Assembly (NCBI GenBank): GCA_944474755.1
Contig: OX104119.1
Span: 6,435,075-6,499,074, forward strand
DNA: 64,000 bases
Direction: 5' to 3'
DNA from: Limnoperna fortunei
Taxonomy: Eukaryota; Mollusca; Bivalvia; Mytilida; Modiolidae
This document shows positions 23,470 to 34,405 of the stretch, piece after piece. Under the pieces are notes generated by a model. That model worked only from the letters and a program-made list of their open reading frames with translations. It ran no database searches and had not been told where the DNA came from. Numbering within the stretch: position 1 is the first letter of the stretch; the number at the start of each line of letters is the position of its first letter. A program made the position numbers and the translations under genes.

Positions 23470-23797
23470 GTGCATCCACCAGGTGGACAAGGGACGCCTT
23501 CTCGTTAGGGGTGGTCAGGTCATAATACGGAAACCCTGACCACGGACCACAGTGAGAAACATGTTTGGAGAGTGCAACGCTCCTTGCATGATCTAGACTT
23601 TTTTGTAGATGTCAAAAAGAGTAGGCTCGTTGTAGCTGCTACAAAATCGCAAATTTTCCGGCCCCCGTACCTAACCCCATACTTTTCCAGTGGCTTTAAA
23701 AATATTTGTTTATTTCGGTCCATTTTTCCGGAATTGTTTGTTAACATGTTCTCGTCCTAAATAAAGCTGAAATTATACTTGCTGGATGTTAAGCAAA

Positions 23798-23831
<34 letters not shown>
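23470..23831 (+). mobile_element. dispersed SINE-like repeat with (AATC)n tail, copy 1
   Basis: It shares phrases with 59190-59530: ggtcaggtca-t-atacggaaa-cctgacc, then 'aaagagtaggctc', then 'ggatgttaagcaaatatccaatc'. It ends in (AATC)n at ~23803-23835. No pol III boxes are evident. Its 3' tail resembles the tail type of tRNA-derived mollusc SINEs. ORFs across it are chance. Confidence 0.6.
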
Positions 23832-23835
<4 letters not shown>

Positions 23836-26267
23836 GTCAAGCATCATATCCTCTGGACCAACTTTATTGTTAGACATGCGCCTTTTGGATACCGAAAGAT
23901 ATTTATTCCACATTACATTGTTCTTTGTAAATTTTCTAGATTTGTGTAAGCCTTTTGTTTTAAAATAAAGGAGGTTTTAGTTGGGATTTGTCTCTTTAAA
24001 TAATTACAAAAGTTATAATTTCTGGAAGCATATTTTGTATACTCCTTATTTACAAATGTAGTTTAATCCTTATAAAATTTTTAAGGTATGTGGATGGGTC
24101 ATTATAGTATCGTGGTTTTATTTCAAAAATTTAATGACAAATTATATGTCCGACATGTTGATGCAAGTGAACACAGATAATCAAGTTCCAGCTGTGACAG
24201 GATGTTATTTAAATCTACATGTATATTGCATTTTATCTCCAGCAGTGTTATGTAACACCTGTGTTTATCTGTTTTTGTCTTTTCTACTTAACTTTACAAA
24301 TTAAATCACAAACGAGAACTTACTAAATTGAAAGGTTTGTTTGTTTTGTTGGTTTTTTAAAAAAAATTTTTATTATTACACTAAAAAGGATTGAAAATGA
24401 AGAGTCACTTAATAGTTTTTGTTTAACAAAATCATCTTTGTTTTTGTTGTCTATATGCATCAGTAGGGTAAATAAGTGTGCAACGCCTAGGGAATATACC
24501 GAATAAACCGGCTTTTCTCTTGTGTGTGTGTTGTGTGTAAAGCGGGGGGAGGGGTGCAATACAAAGGTTTAAACAACGTAACACTGTAGTCACTGCAAAG
24601 GTTTCTTAAATAAAATCATCTTTGTTTTCTTTTTGTTTATATGCATCAGAAGGATAATAAATGTGTGCATCGCCACGGGAATATGCCGATTGTAAACAAT
24701 GACACGTTTTGTCAGTTAGGGAACAGGTAATTGTGCGCAATCATCCTGGACAAGGATTCAGATTCACTAATTTTATAATAATAATAATATAGATTTGCAG
24801 TTATGAAAGTTTCTGGTAACATTAGAATGTTCGATCCTCCCCGTTTTTGTAAATATCCGACAATTGTATTGACAGACAACGACGGGAGAATCGCCGACCC
24901 TGGTTAAGTACCGTACAAACTTAAATTAGAATCGAGTGCACCATTTCTTTTCATAATGCAAAGTCAAATACAAAGCAATGCCTCCGCATTTATAAGGGAG
25001 AATTTAGTTAGAAAAACATTTCGGCTACTCACCCACTCTTGAAAAGTAACAATAATATACATGGATTCAAATGAGACGAAAATTGAAAACATGTAAAGAT
25101 TTCAGTAATTCTTCGAATAAAAAAAAGTCACAAAAATTTAACGCGTTGTTAATACACGTAACACGTTATTTACACTAAAGTTTACCATGAGTTAAGATAT
25201 TTTATTATTTGAAAAAAAAACGTTTTCTTGTTTGAAGCTATACGCCACTATTAGCATTTTTTCGACCAATTTTTAATGGAAGAAGAACCTATAGAACTAG
25301 TGATAGCTCATACCCACAACTTTTCGGCTATTTAAGTCGTAATATAGCGATTAGGTCCAGTAACTTGTTTTAACATTAAAGAGAAAGTTTTTGCACGTAT
25401 TTGTATAATTTCTTCACTGTCCTTCTGCTATTTTATTGAAACAGACCTTCGGTGCGTTTTGTATTTCTATGATATATTTTTATAAATTTTAATATAAATT
25501 AAAAAGAAATTAAATACGCAGGAGACCTTCGTATCTGTATGCACTAGAAAGTGATTTTTATTACGTATAAAATTGTTTTCCGATTTTAAGTATCTGACAG
25601 GTGTTTGAAAATGTGTCGTGTACATGTAGCTACCTGGGGTGCAAAGGTAAACTAGAGAAGTTGATTGCTAATTTGTTTATTGCAATAACCACACAACGAT
25701 GATAAGGTGTTACTTTGAAGTGATTTTATGTAAGTTTTATAACAAATTTATATCTTGATAATTCCTTTTATTGCGAGTAACGTTGTAGGATCATATTAGA
25801 TTGAAGAAAATGTGCTGGAGATACATGTATTTCTTGAGATTAATAGTAAAACTTCATTTGTTGGAGAAGAAAATTTAAAAAACGTCCGATATTCACAAAG
25901 AAAAAAATCTTTCGTATATATTTGATAAAATGGCATAGGACATTCTAGTTAATATTCTGGATAAAAGTTACAATTTCAAATCAATTAGGATGCAAACGGT
26001 CATATTTAAAATACTGAAAAAATATACCAAGTTGTGGTTAATTACCAATAAACATAGATTAACAAATAAAAATGTCTCCCTTTTTAGAAAAACATGTATG
26101 TACACATGTATTTATCCCATCGGCTTAAACTCGTACATTTCATAGGTATAAACTTATTATGTAGCTGTTAATATTTTTTGTATCTGTATCTTCTGCTATG
26201 AATATTTTATCCATAATATCTATATACATTTATAACAAAAGGCGGATTTATATCTGTTTAGTGTTCA
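23832..26267. other. AT-rich interior of the CACTA-like element
   Basis: A ~187-bp period duplication is visible ('aaaatcatctttgtttt' and 'tatatgcatcag' at ~24430 and ~24616). A single copy of the ATCGAGTGC motif found at 58983 and 60827 lies at ~24932. No gene, transposase motif or RNA is recognised. Confidence 0.5.
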
Positions 26268-26424
26268 GGGGCCTGCGTGGCTGAATGGTTAAGGTGGTGG
26301 GTCTACTTTTGATCACGTGGTCTGCCCATACTGAGGTTGCGGGTTTAATTCTGCGGACTTGGTGCGCTCGACTCCAATCTTAATTGACAATGAGGTTTTA
26401 TCATTCAAACAAACAAAAACAAAC
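26268..26424 (+). mobile_element. tRNA-derived SINE, copy 1
   Basis: Starts GGGGCCTGCG. An A-box-like tggctgaatggttaagg lies at ~26278-26294, and a degenerate B box gggtttaattc at ~26341-26351. It ends in a CAAA-rich tail. Same family as 26612-26833. Confidence 0.75.
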
Positions 26425-26611
26425 TATTCAGTGTTCTATTTTATTATCTATTTCAATTTAGCCTATACATATATAGACTGCCCATATATGAACATGTTCC
26501 CAATTACTAGGTCTGTAAAAAAGCTCATGAAAGAGATTTACTTTGCTTATAACCACACCAACATTGAACAAACTTCTTTTTATTTTCCCGATGAACTCAT
26601 ATTGACTTGAA

Positions 26612-26833
26612 GGGGCCTCGGTGGCCCAGTGGTTAAGGTAGGTCGTTTACTATTGTTCACGTGGTCTGTCAATACTGAGATTGCCGATTCGAATCTCACT
26701 GCGGGAATGTACTCTTGACTCCAGTCTTAATTGACAAGGATTGCCCCTCCCAAACAAAACTGGACGCAATGATATAGCTGAAAAATTGCCGAAAGTGGCA
26801 TTAAACACTATTCAAACAAACAAACAAACAAAC
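26612..26833 (+). mobile_element. tRNA-derived SINE, copy 2 (best preserved)
   Basis: Starts GGGGCCTCGGTGGCC. The A-box region is tggcccagtggttaagg and the B-box is gattcgaatct (~26687-26697). The body is 'cgcaatgatatagctgaaaaattgc', then 'gtggcattaaacac', with a (CAAA)n tail to 26833. It lies in the CACTA-like element, about 190 bp from copy 1 and in the same orientation. Confidence 0.85.
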
Positions 26834-26997
26834 ATATCGACTTGAAACAATGTTGTGACTTAAAAAAACCTCTTTAATGCAATATTAATGTTAATGTTTA
26901 TATGAAAAGCTGACACACTTTGATGCAGTTTGCATCACCTTTAAAAAAACAAATTTTGCAAGGCTAAAATAAAAAAAAATGCTCAAATATCAGTTAT

Positions 26998-27525
26998 TTT
27001 AAATCAAGGTAAGAACTGATGATGACTGTCAAGGACTGCTTCAGTGAACATCAGTCGTACTAAATCAAGGTAAGAACTGATAATGACTGACAATGACTGC
27101 TACAGTGAACATCAGTCATTCTAAATCAAGGTAAGAACTGATAATGGCTGACAAGGACTGCTACAGTGATTATCAGTCATTCTAAATACAGGTAAATATT
27201 GATAATCACTGTCAAGGACTGGTACAGTGAATGTCAGTCATTCTAAATCCAGGTAAAAATTTTAAAGTACTGACACGATCTGATGCAGTGACTAACAGTT
27301 CTTTTCAGTCCTACAAAAGTACTGTATTTAACTGTCATGAACTGTTTCAGTTCAGGACAGTAGCTATCAGTAAAAAATAAAAATTGTAAATGACTGACGA
27401 GAACTGTATGAATAGTATACAGTGATTTACAGATCGTGAACAGTACATTTACAGTAACTATCAGTTTCTATCAATCTAATTTGAACAGTGTATGGTAATG
27501 TCAGTCCTTATTTTGGTTTATAGTG
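26998..27525 (-). repeat. right TIR of the CACTA-like element with ~60-bp subrepeats
   Basis: Inverted partner of 22528-23090. Four ~60-bp units at 27001-27245 correspond in reverse order to four of the five left units, including shared private variants. The arms are therefore still very similar and the element is not old. Confidence 0.9.
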
Positions 27526-27528
27526 CCG

Positions 27529-28765
27529 GTTAGCCATTGAAAGAGAACATATACACAATATTCACTTGATAAGTCTCTATAATTTTTTTTTTATTTTGGA
27601 AATCGGAAATTCAAAATGGCCAGCAACATAGGAAATATGTCAAGATAAGGCTCTATATGAAAAAGTGTACTAAGGTTTCCTTTCTTATACCGTCAAGCAG
27701 TTAAACAATTACAACAAAACATACTAGTTAACAATAATGTTTGGATTGTCCTCTAAAGTTTTTGATTTTTTATGCTAATCTGAAATTCAAAATAGCCACT
27801 CGCAGGACTTAGTTTAACATGGGTCCTATGCGAAAACAAGTCTGAAAAGACTCTTATCTGAAACCGCGTAACCAATTGAAATAAAAGTTATCACCAGTAT
27901 TCATCGGATGGTCTTCTACATCTATAAGGTTTGTTTTTGTTATGCCAATCATAAATTCAAAACAGCTACCACCACAGGACTTGGTTTTAAATAGTCCCCA
28001 ATTGGAAAAAGTGTTAAAAAGCGTCTTCTTTAAATCCGATTTACCAGTATGTACAAAAATTATCCCCGATTTTCATTGGATGGTACTTTACAACATATTG
28101 GTATGCCGATAACACAGTAAAAATGACAACTATTATTTCCATTACAGAGTTGGTTTACCAGAGGACTCTAAAGTAAGAATTTTCAAATACCTTTTTTTCG
28201 GACACTGTCGAGCTGCTTAAAGCCATAATTGAATATTTACTGGATGGTTCTCTCAAAGATTTTTTTAAATCCAAGCAGGCTGCTATTCTAATGGTAGATT
28301 TATTTGTACTGATTTGTCTATAAAAGAACAAATATTAACATTAGTATCCTTTTGTGGATATAATACTGTTGAGCCGCACTTACTATCTGAAATAAAGCAA
28401 CACGGTGCACTTTGTAAAAAATACCAGTATTGTCATTTTTTTCTGACAATGCCAAGCTGGTTAAAGCCATAATTGAATGTTTACTGGATGGTTCTCTCAA
28501 AGTTTAATTATTTTTTAAGTCCAAGCAGGCTGCTATTCTAATGGTAGATTTATTTGTATTGATTTGTCAATAAAGGAACAAGGTTAACATTTGTATACTT
28601 GTGTGGATATATTTCTGATAAGCCGCACTTACTATCTGAAATAAAGCAACACGGTACACTTTACAAAATATACCAGTATTATCACTTGTGGTGATTGGAA
28701 TTGTGTTCAAGAAAAATATCTTGAAACAAATTATATTCTGCACGATAGACACCCTAACTCACGTC
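27529..28765 (+). mobile_element. AGCTCACC-type repeat, right part, with tandem units
   Basis: Continues the repeat interrupted at 22527 ('aaattcaaaatggccagcaac', 'gaaaccgcgtaaccaattgaaa'). At 28195-28690 a ~245-bp unit is tandemly duplicated: 'ttaaagccataattgaat' at ~28217 and ~28459, and 'gccgcacttactatctgaaataaag' in both. The small minus-strand ORFs here are chance. Confidence 0.6.
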
Positions 28766-29440
28766 ATCTACAGGATGAAAGCGGCTATTCAACTAATAAA
28801 TACTTAAAGGATTGGTAATCCTCAGAGAGAAAAATTCATAGACAACCACTGAAGCAGAGTATATATGACTCTTATATATATTGGTGTCTGAAGAGGTTAT
28901 GGCTCTTATGAAAAACAGAAAATCATGCCCGGTTATAGAAATGATCACTCTGCTATTTACATTTTCAATGTCACTTGCTAAACGTGGCAAGGGATACTGG
29001 AAATTTAGTTCTCAATTACCGGTACTTCGAGATGGAGATTATGTTAAACTAGTAAAACAATGTATTTTTGATACTATATCAGAATATTGTGTGTCAGGTA
29101 ATATAATAAATGATCAACTGTCTTGTAATGATCATTTCTTCTGGGAAATATTAAAGGTTAAAACCCACCACTACAGCAGTACTGAAAAAGTAAACTAGAA
29201 GAAATAATGTTTACAAAGGAACTTGACAAGCAAACAATTCAAGTCTTATAAAAATACTACTGAAAATGGTCTATCAATTAATTTTTGAAAAGTGATTTAG
29301 AAAAGCAAAGGAAAATATTTATAGAAGGTCTGGACTCCTTGGCTAACTGGGATGAGAATAGTGAGAAATATACAAAATATTTTTTGTAAATTGAAGCAGA
29401 CAAAACATTGTTACTTAAATTAATGAATTGATAAAATTTA
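28766..29440 (+). pseudogene. non-LTR retrotransposon fragment (endonuclease-RT linker)
   Basis: The ORF at 28881-29198 contains RGKGYWKFSSQLPVLRDGDY followed by VKLVKQCI and FFWEILKVKTHHYSS. This is the conserved linker after the APE endonuclease in LINE ORF2 proteins. About 100 bp downstream another frame reads 'WDENSEKYTKYFL', matching the WxExGEKNTKYF block before the RT. Frameshifts and stops separate the two, so it is a fossil. Confidence 0.8.
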
Positions 29441-29449
29441 AAGGTCTGG

Positions 29450-29600
29450 GGCAGTGTCTTTTCTATTTCTTTAGCAGGACTTCTTGGAACTCAGCCTAAT
29501 AAGAGTACTAAAACAGGTCGGCAATGAGAGGAACACGACTAATACCCATTTATGACAAAGTATTTTTCCGTGACTATTAAACAGGTATTTGTATTCATCG
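29450..29600 (-). pseudogene. Penelope-type RT fragment
   Basis: On the minus strand the sequence reads 'MGISRVPLIADLF', then 'YSY', then 'AEFQEVLLKK' with stops. This resembles the GIPMGTxCAPLxADLFLYSYExEF block seen more fully at 32420-33260. Very short and degenerate. Confidence 0.5.
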
Positions 29601-32419
29601 TGTTATTGCGTTCTCCTGAAAATACAGCGTCTTATAAGATCTTTAAGTCTAGTTTTAAGCTGCATATTTGGATGGCCGTGTAGAATGTCGAAAAAATAAA
29701 ATCAAAGGTCTTAAGGCTGTTACATTAGAGAAGAGATCCAGACATTAAGATGTCTATCTAGTCTTTATAATTTCTTAATATCCACATTTTGCTTCGGTGC
29801 CACTCGTGGAGTTGCAAATTTCACTTTTAGCTAACCTGACCCGATGCAAAGTTGATGAAGCCGTACTATGTTTAATGTTTACTGAACGGGACATCGCGAA
29901 TGGTTTTGAGGCTATTGTCATCACTTTGCGTCAGCGGCTGAATGTAGTATGTAAACCGTTATTATTCAGCGGTACTTAGTAACAAAAGACCCGGCCGTTT
30001 GCAACGCTAAATGACGCCATACTGTATATGAATATTATTGGATGGTCCTTTACCAAGTTTTTTGCTGAGTTATTCTGAACTGAAATCAAAGATGGCTGCT
30101 ACTACAGGACCTTTAACATGTGTCCCTATGTGAAAATGTTCCCAATGCCTTCTTTTCAGAACTAAAAAGCTGGTTAAGGCCAAAATGTTCATGAATGTTA
30201 GCTGGTTGATTCTTTTAAAAGTTCATAGTTCTGGTAAGGCTGCATTCATATGAAAACTACTGCAAGCGTTTCCACTTGTGAACAAAATAGTTCTAGTGTT
30301 TATCCTGGTATGTTACATTATTCAGTATTCTATCTGTGAAGTTTAAACAGCACTTTTATAAGTCCCATGTTTTATAGTCATGACAAATATTAATTTAGTA
30401 ACTCTATCATATTTGCTCTAATGTGTGAAATATATTTTTTTATTATTATTAAGCGAATTCCATCCGCTTGATTATTGTTGATTAAAGAGAGCCTGGGGAG
30501 TCACAGTTCAGTGTCTACTTAAGTCCTTTTGTATTATTACAAAATTTATTGTGCAAATGTTGTATGATATGTTAGTTTGTTTGAATTTATACTGCATATT
30601 TATCGGTTCTACTTCTTCATTATACGTTATCTCGGTCCTTTATACATTTTGGCCAGCTGATTATGGCGATAATTTCAAATTTTCAACATCATAAGTTTAC
30701 ATGGTTTATAGCTTTTTTCAAGTTCAAGTAAACGGAATTTATATTCGGTGTTCTTCTTTAAATTCATTTCTACTACACATTTTTAGAACTGACCGGCTTT
30801 ACAGTAGTATGTGTAGAAACATATACTCAAATGACATAATTAACAAAATCCCTTCATAAACTTTCCACCTGTTTTCCAGTTGGATGAATCCAGTAATTGT
30901 CATTACAGACCATCTTTTAGCGTAAACAGCTAAGATCTGTACCATTGCATAGTAATCCTTTACATTACCTTGAAATTTATTTTAAAAGTCAAATTTCACC
31001 ATCGACCTTAATTTTATCATTACAACTTGAAACACCATTAAAGGTCATGAAACATATTTATGTAAAGACGCAAACTTATTATGATGTAACCTATATATAT
31101 GACGGAAAAATCAGTTCCAATTCGACAAAGATATAATGTACAAGTTAATGTAGTTTTCTTTATATTTTTCTTGATTACTTCCGTCGATTTATTCCGTTAA
31201 TTCTATAAGGCTTACTATTTAAAGCTGGGTTTTTACGTATGTATAATCTGCATGAAATTAGAAATCTTCAAAAAGACATCCTTTTCCTTTAATATGCAGT
31301 TACAACTTATATAGAACAGAAACACGATTCTCTTTGTGGCTATGTTTGAAGCTTGATCAGAGGTAAAAAAACGTTAATGGACATTACACTGTGTAACCAG
31401 GACTGGAAAGGTTAAACTATACTATCGCTTCTATCACTGCACCCATATGTTATTGCAGTGCTTATTTTACTTCCAGTATTCTTCTTTTTGTCTACGTAGT
31501 GGTGTAATTTACATTTTAACATATAAAATGAGCCTCTGCGTAGAAGACATATATTTCAATACGTACGGCGATTTACAAATCAAGTAGCCTTGAAGTTTCA
31601 GAAACATGGATTGCCCATGACGCTCATATTATTCATAGAATCCGATGTAGACCTCACACACAATAACTTATACTAAGGTACTAAGACAGAAAAATGTGTA
31701 TCAGACTAGACGATTTTTAAAGTTTCTGCCAATAACAGGCAAAATGTTTGCTGAAGATTGTATGAATAGTGCTATACCTCATTTGACTTTTGAGAAATAT
31801 AGTAGATTTCACAAAGTATATAAAGATTGAACTTTATTCTTGTTCATTCAATTATCTCGGCCTAGAACGAATAATTGTACCCTCGCGTCGTATCCCAAAA
31901 CTAACTTCGGAGCTAAAATTCGCCTAATCTCGACCCGACAGCAAAAAATTATCTTAATGCAGTAAAACGGTTCCTCTACAACTAACCGAAACAAAAGACT
32001 GTGGGCTCAAATCTATTTAATATTAAATGCTGGAACGCTAGAAACAAAGAAAATGCATCCACAGTACAATGAATATTATGCCATCAGAATACTGCAATTA
32101 ACTGACTATTTTGTAATCAAAGAAAATAGCAAGGAAACTGACCAAACAACAACAGCCGAAAGTCAAGGGATAATTACAAATCTAAATAAAGACAAACATA
32201 TACAATACAAAACAAAAACCAAAAACACAAAACAGAAAGTGAGTTACCCGGATGCTCTGGGTGAGTGCTTACCTCTAATTAGACACCCGTCGACTTATTG
32301 ATTGTCATGTCTAGAAAAAGTAAAATTTAGATATAGGAAAGACTGCCTATCACTCAGCAAAAATGTCCGACCTCTTTGAGAGATTGATCTGAAGGGATAA
32401 CATCAACCTAAGTACAACA
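29601..32419. other. gene-free stretch
   Basis: At 30020-30290 AGCTCACC-type phrases reappear ('aaatcaaagatggctgctac', 'aaaagctggttaaggcc'), possibly the tail of the repeat interrupted earlier. At ~31867 'gaacgaataattgtaccctcgc' is a direct copy of the left arm of the 33481 hairpin. Nothing else is recognised. Confidence 0.5.
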
Positions 32420-33260
32420 AACCATTGTTTGAGTAGTTTAGTAGTCAACAGCAGTAAGCGGTCTAGGGATACCGATCGCACGATCTAGAATAACGTATAA
32501 GTTGTAAAACGTACACACCATACGCTGGGGCTGCTGGAATGATGATATCAATTAACGGGAAGTAGAAAGTTGAAGTCATCATGTTTGTAGTTTTCCCCCA
32601 TTCTATTTCTTAAAGTAGGTCTAAGTAAATGGCTGAACTAAGGGTATAGATGGTGTCTTTAATTTCAAGTAAATATCGAGTAGATGCCCTATAGCCGCTA
32701 AACGTGGTAGTATCTTTAATTTTTAAGCTCGCCAGGGTAGATTGAATGCAAATAGTCTCCAAATTTATAATTGTTGGTGTACAAAATGTTATCAATGTAG
32801 AGAAATATGAAAAGTCTGCGCAAGTGACCTTCTTTCTTCTTCAGCAAACCTTCTCAAGAGTACAAAAACAGGTCGGTGCGTAGAGGAGCATAACTACTAC
32901 CATTGGAATACCAACAGTGTGTTGAAAAACATGTCCTCCAAACATGACAAATATGTTGTCAATCAGACAATATTACATTTAACAGATTTTGTCTTCAGTA
33001 TTTTTTTATTTTATTTAGAGTGATTGATTGCGAAGGAAGTTCTGTCATTACTTATTACCAAGCCTTTTGTATCGGGAAGGGATACAGATCTCAGGTCTTT
33101 TGATTTTTTTAAATATTCACATTCCTTGAGAAGCAAGTTTCACTGCATTTGTTTAATCGATGACCTCAAGAACTTTACCCATTCGGACAAGGTATCAACG
33201 TCTTCTTGCTTTTCCCTTTTTCTGGCAAAGTCCTTGATTAAATCCGTCATTAATTTAAAA
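32420..33260 (-). pseudogene. reverse transcriptase remnant, probably Penelope-like
   Basis: Across shifting minus-strand frames the pieces appear in order. First is 'VFQHTVGIPM' and, in another frame, 'APLRTDLFLYS' (~32860-32935). Then come 'NYKFGDYLHSIYPGELKIKD' (~32690-32790) and 'IYLDL' (~32620). Next is 'DDFNF' plus 'IPAAPAYGVYVLQL' (~32515-32570), and last 'QLIRYSRSC' (~32470-32515). The order and wording fit a retroelement family I know from bivalve predicted proteins and believe to be Penelope-like. No GIY-YIG endonuclease is visible. Stops and frameshifts throughout. Confidence 0.6.
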
Positions 33261-33480
33261 GTTGTGATTCATTTTGATGGATAATGGTTCCGGTGTTTAA
33301 GTCATTTAAACAATAGTGCGAGTCATTCTTTGTCAACAATGTTGAGATCTCCAGTTATCACATGACCTAAATGAAAGAGGAAGTGTGGCAAGAACAGTCC
33401 GGAGGTTTGGCTTTGAAGTCATTGATCAAAAGATCTTGCAATAAACGTAAATAATTGGCGATTATGGATGCAATTAGAAC

Positions 33481-33541
33481 GAATAATCGTACCCTCGCTT
33501 ATTTTTATCTTTATCTTTTTTTTTGGCGAGGGTACGAATTA
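33481..33541. repeat. hairpin with GTACCCTCGC arms
   Basis: gtaccctcgc (~33494-33503) pairs with gcgagggtac (~33527-33536) across a T-rich loop. The flanks also pair partly (acgaataatc and gaattaag). The left arm has a second copy at ~31867. It could be a small palindromic element. Confidence 0.6.
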
Positions 33542-34269
33542 AGTCCCATTACTCGTAATGTAGCAGAGCGGAAGTGAATCACTCCCGGCACTTTGGTGTC
33601 CAAGAAAAGTTGCGTATACAATCAGACGTGGTCGATCTTGATATCTTTCGACAGTGTCACCATTTTTTTTATCGGTTTTGTGTTTAAAATCGATCCTTAT
33701 TGATACGCCATGATAGTTATTGTCGTTTTCATATGTTCGATCTCTTCTTATTATCTCTTAATGATATATTATTGTTTTCGGGTACGATTGAGTAGTTAGG
33801 TGAAAAACCATACTCTATAATATAGTTCATGTTGTAAGTGATAAAATGGCTAATTTGATATTAAAGAAAATATTTCATTTACCGTTTTTCGTATTTGTTA
33901 AATACTTCAAGCTTTAAAATACATTGTGTTGTCCCGATCTAATAAGAAGAAGTAACGATGTACAAAATGTCATATTAATGCGCGTTTTACCAGTATCTAT
34001 CTCGGGAGGGTGAATAGATCGGTTCAATTTTTATTTTTGGATTATTTTACTATCTATATGGTAAGCCTAGTATTTTTATTTATGCATTCTACTCTTGACA
34101 TAATAAAACTTATATACTTGCGTTTCTTATATTAATTAGTTATTTAATTTGATACGAAAAAGACATTTTAAAATTTTGTTCATCACCTAGAACAAAATTG
34201 GGTTCTCTGTGAAATGTGTACATGTATACACATATTATCATTTTCAAAGGAAATGCACCCCATCCCCAA
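33542..34269. other. gene-free stretch
   Basis: AT-rich, with no coding signal or repeat recognised. Confidence 0.5.
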
Positions 34270-34405
34270 TGGTAAGAAAATGAGGGTTCCATTACATGTA
34301 TGTTTAGAAAATGAGGGTTCCTTTACATGTATTTTTAGAAAATGAGGGTTCCTTTACATGTATTTTTAGAAAATGAGGGATCCCTTACATGTATTTTTAA
34401 AAATT
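34270..34405. repeat. ~36-bp minisatellite, about 3.5 units
   Basis: Four successive copies of gaaaatgaggg-tcc-ttacatgtat at ~34274, 34310, 34346 and 34370, with minor base changes. Confidence 0.85.

Larger units (their letters stand above)
22528..27525. mobile_element. 4998-bp long-TIR DNA element, CACTA/EnSpm-like
   Basis: Its ends are CACTATGAACCAAAGTAAGG and, inverted, CACTATAAACCAAAATAAGG. CCG flanks it on both sides (22525-22527 and 27526-27528). Removing the element and one CCG restores 'gaaaccggttagccattgaaag', which fits the surrounding repeat's own consensus ('gaaaccgcgtaaccaattgaaa' at ~27860). CACTA ends, a 3-bp target duplication and repetitive subterminal regions are the known marks of the CACTA/EnSpm superfamily. 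No transposase is recognisable inside, so it is probably non-autonomous. The interior holds a (TA)n run, a dispersed repeat, two SINEs and AT-rich sequence. Confidence 0.7.
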
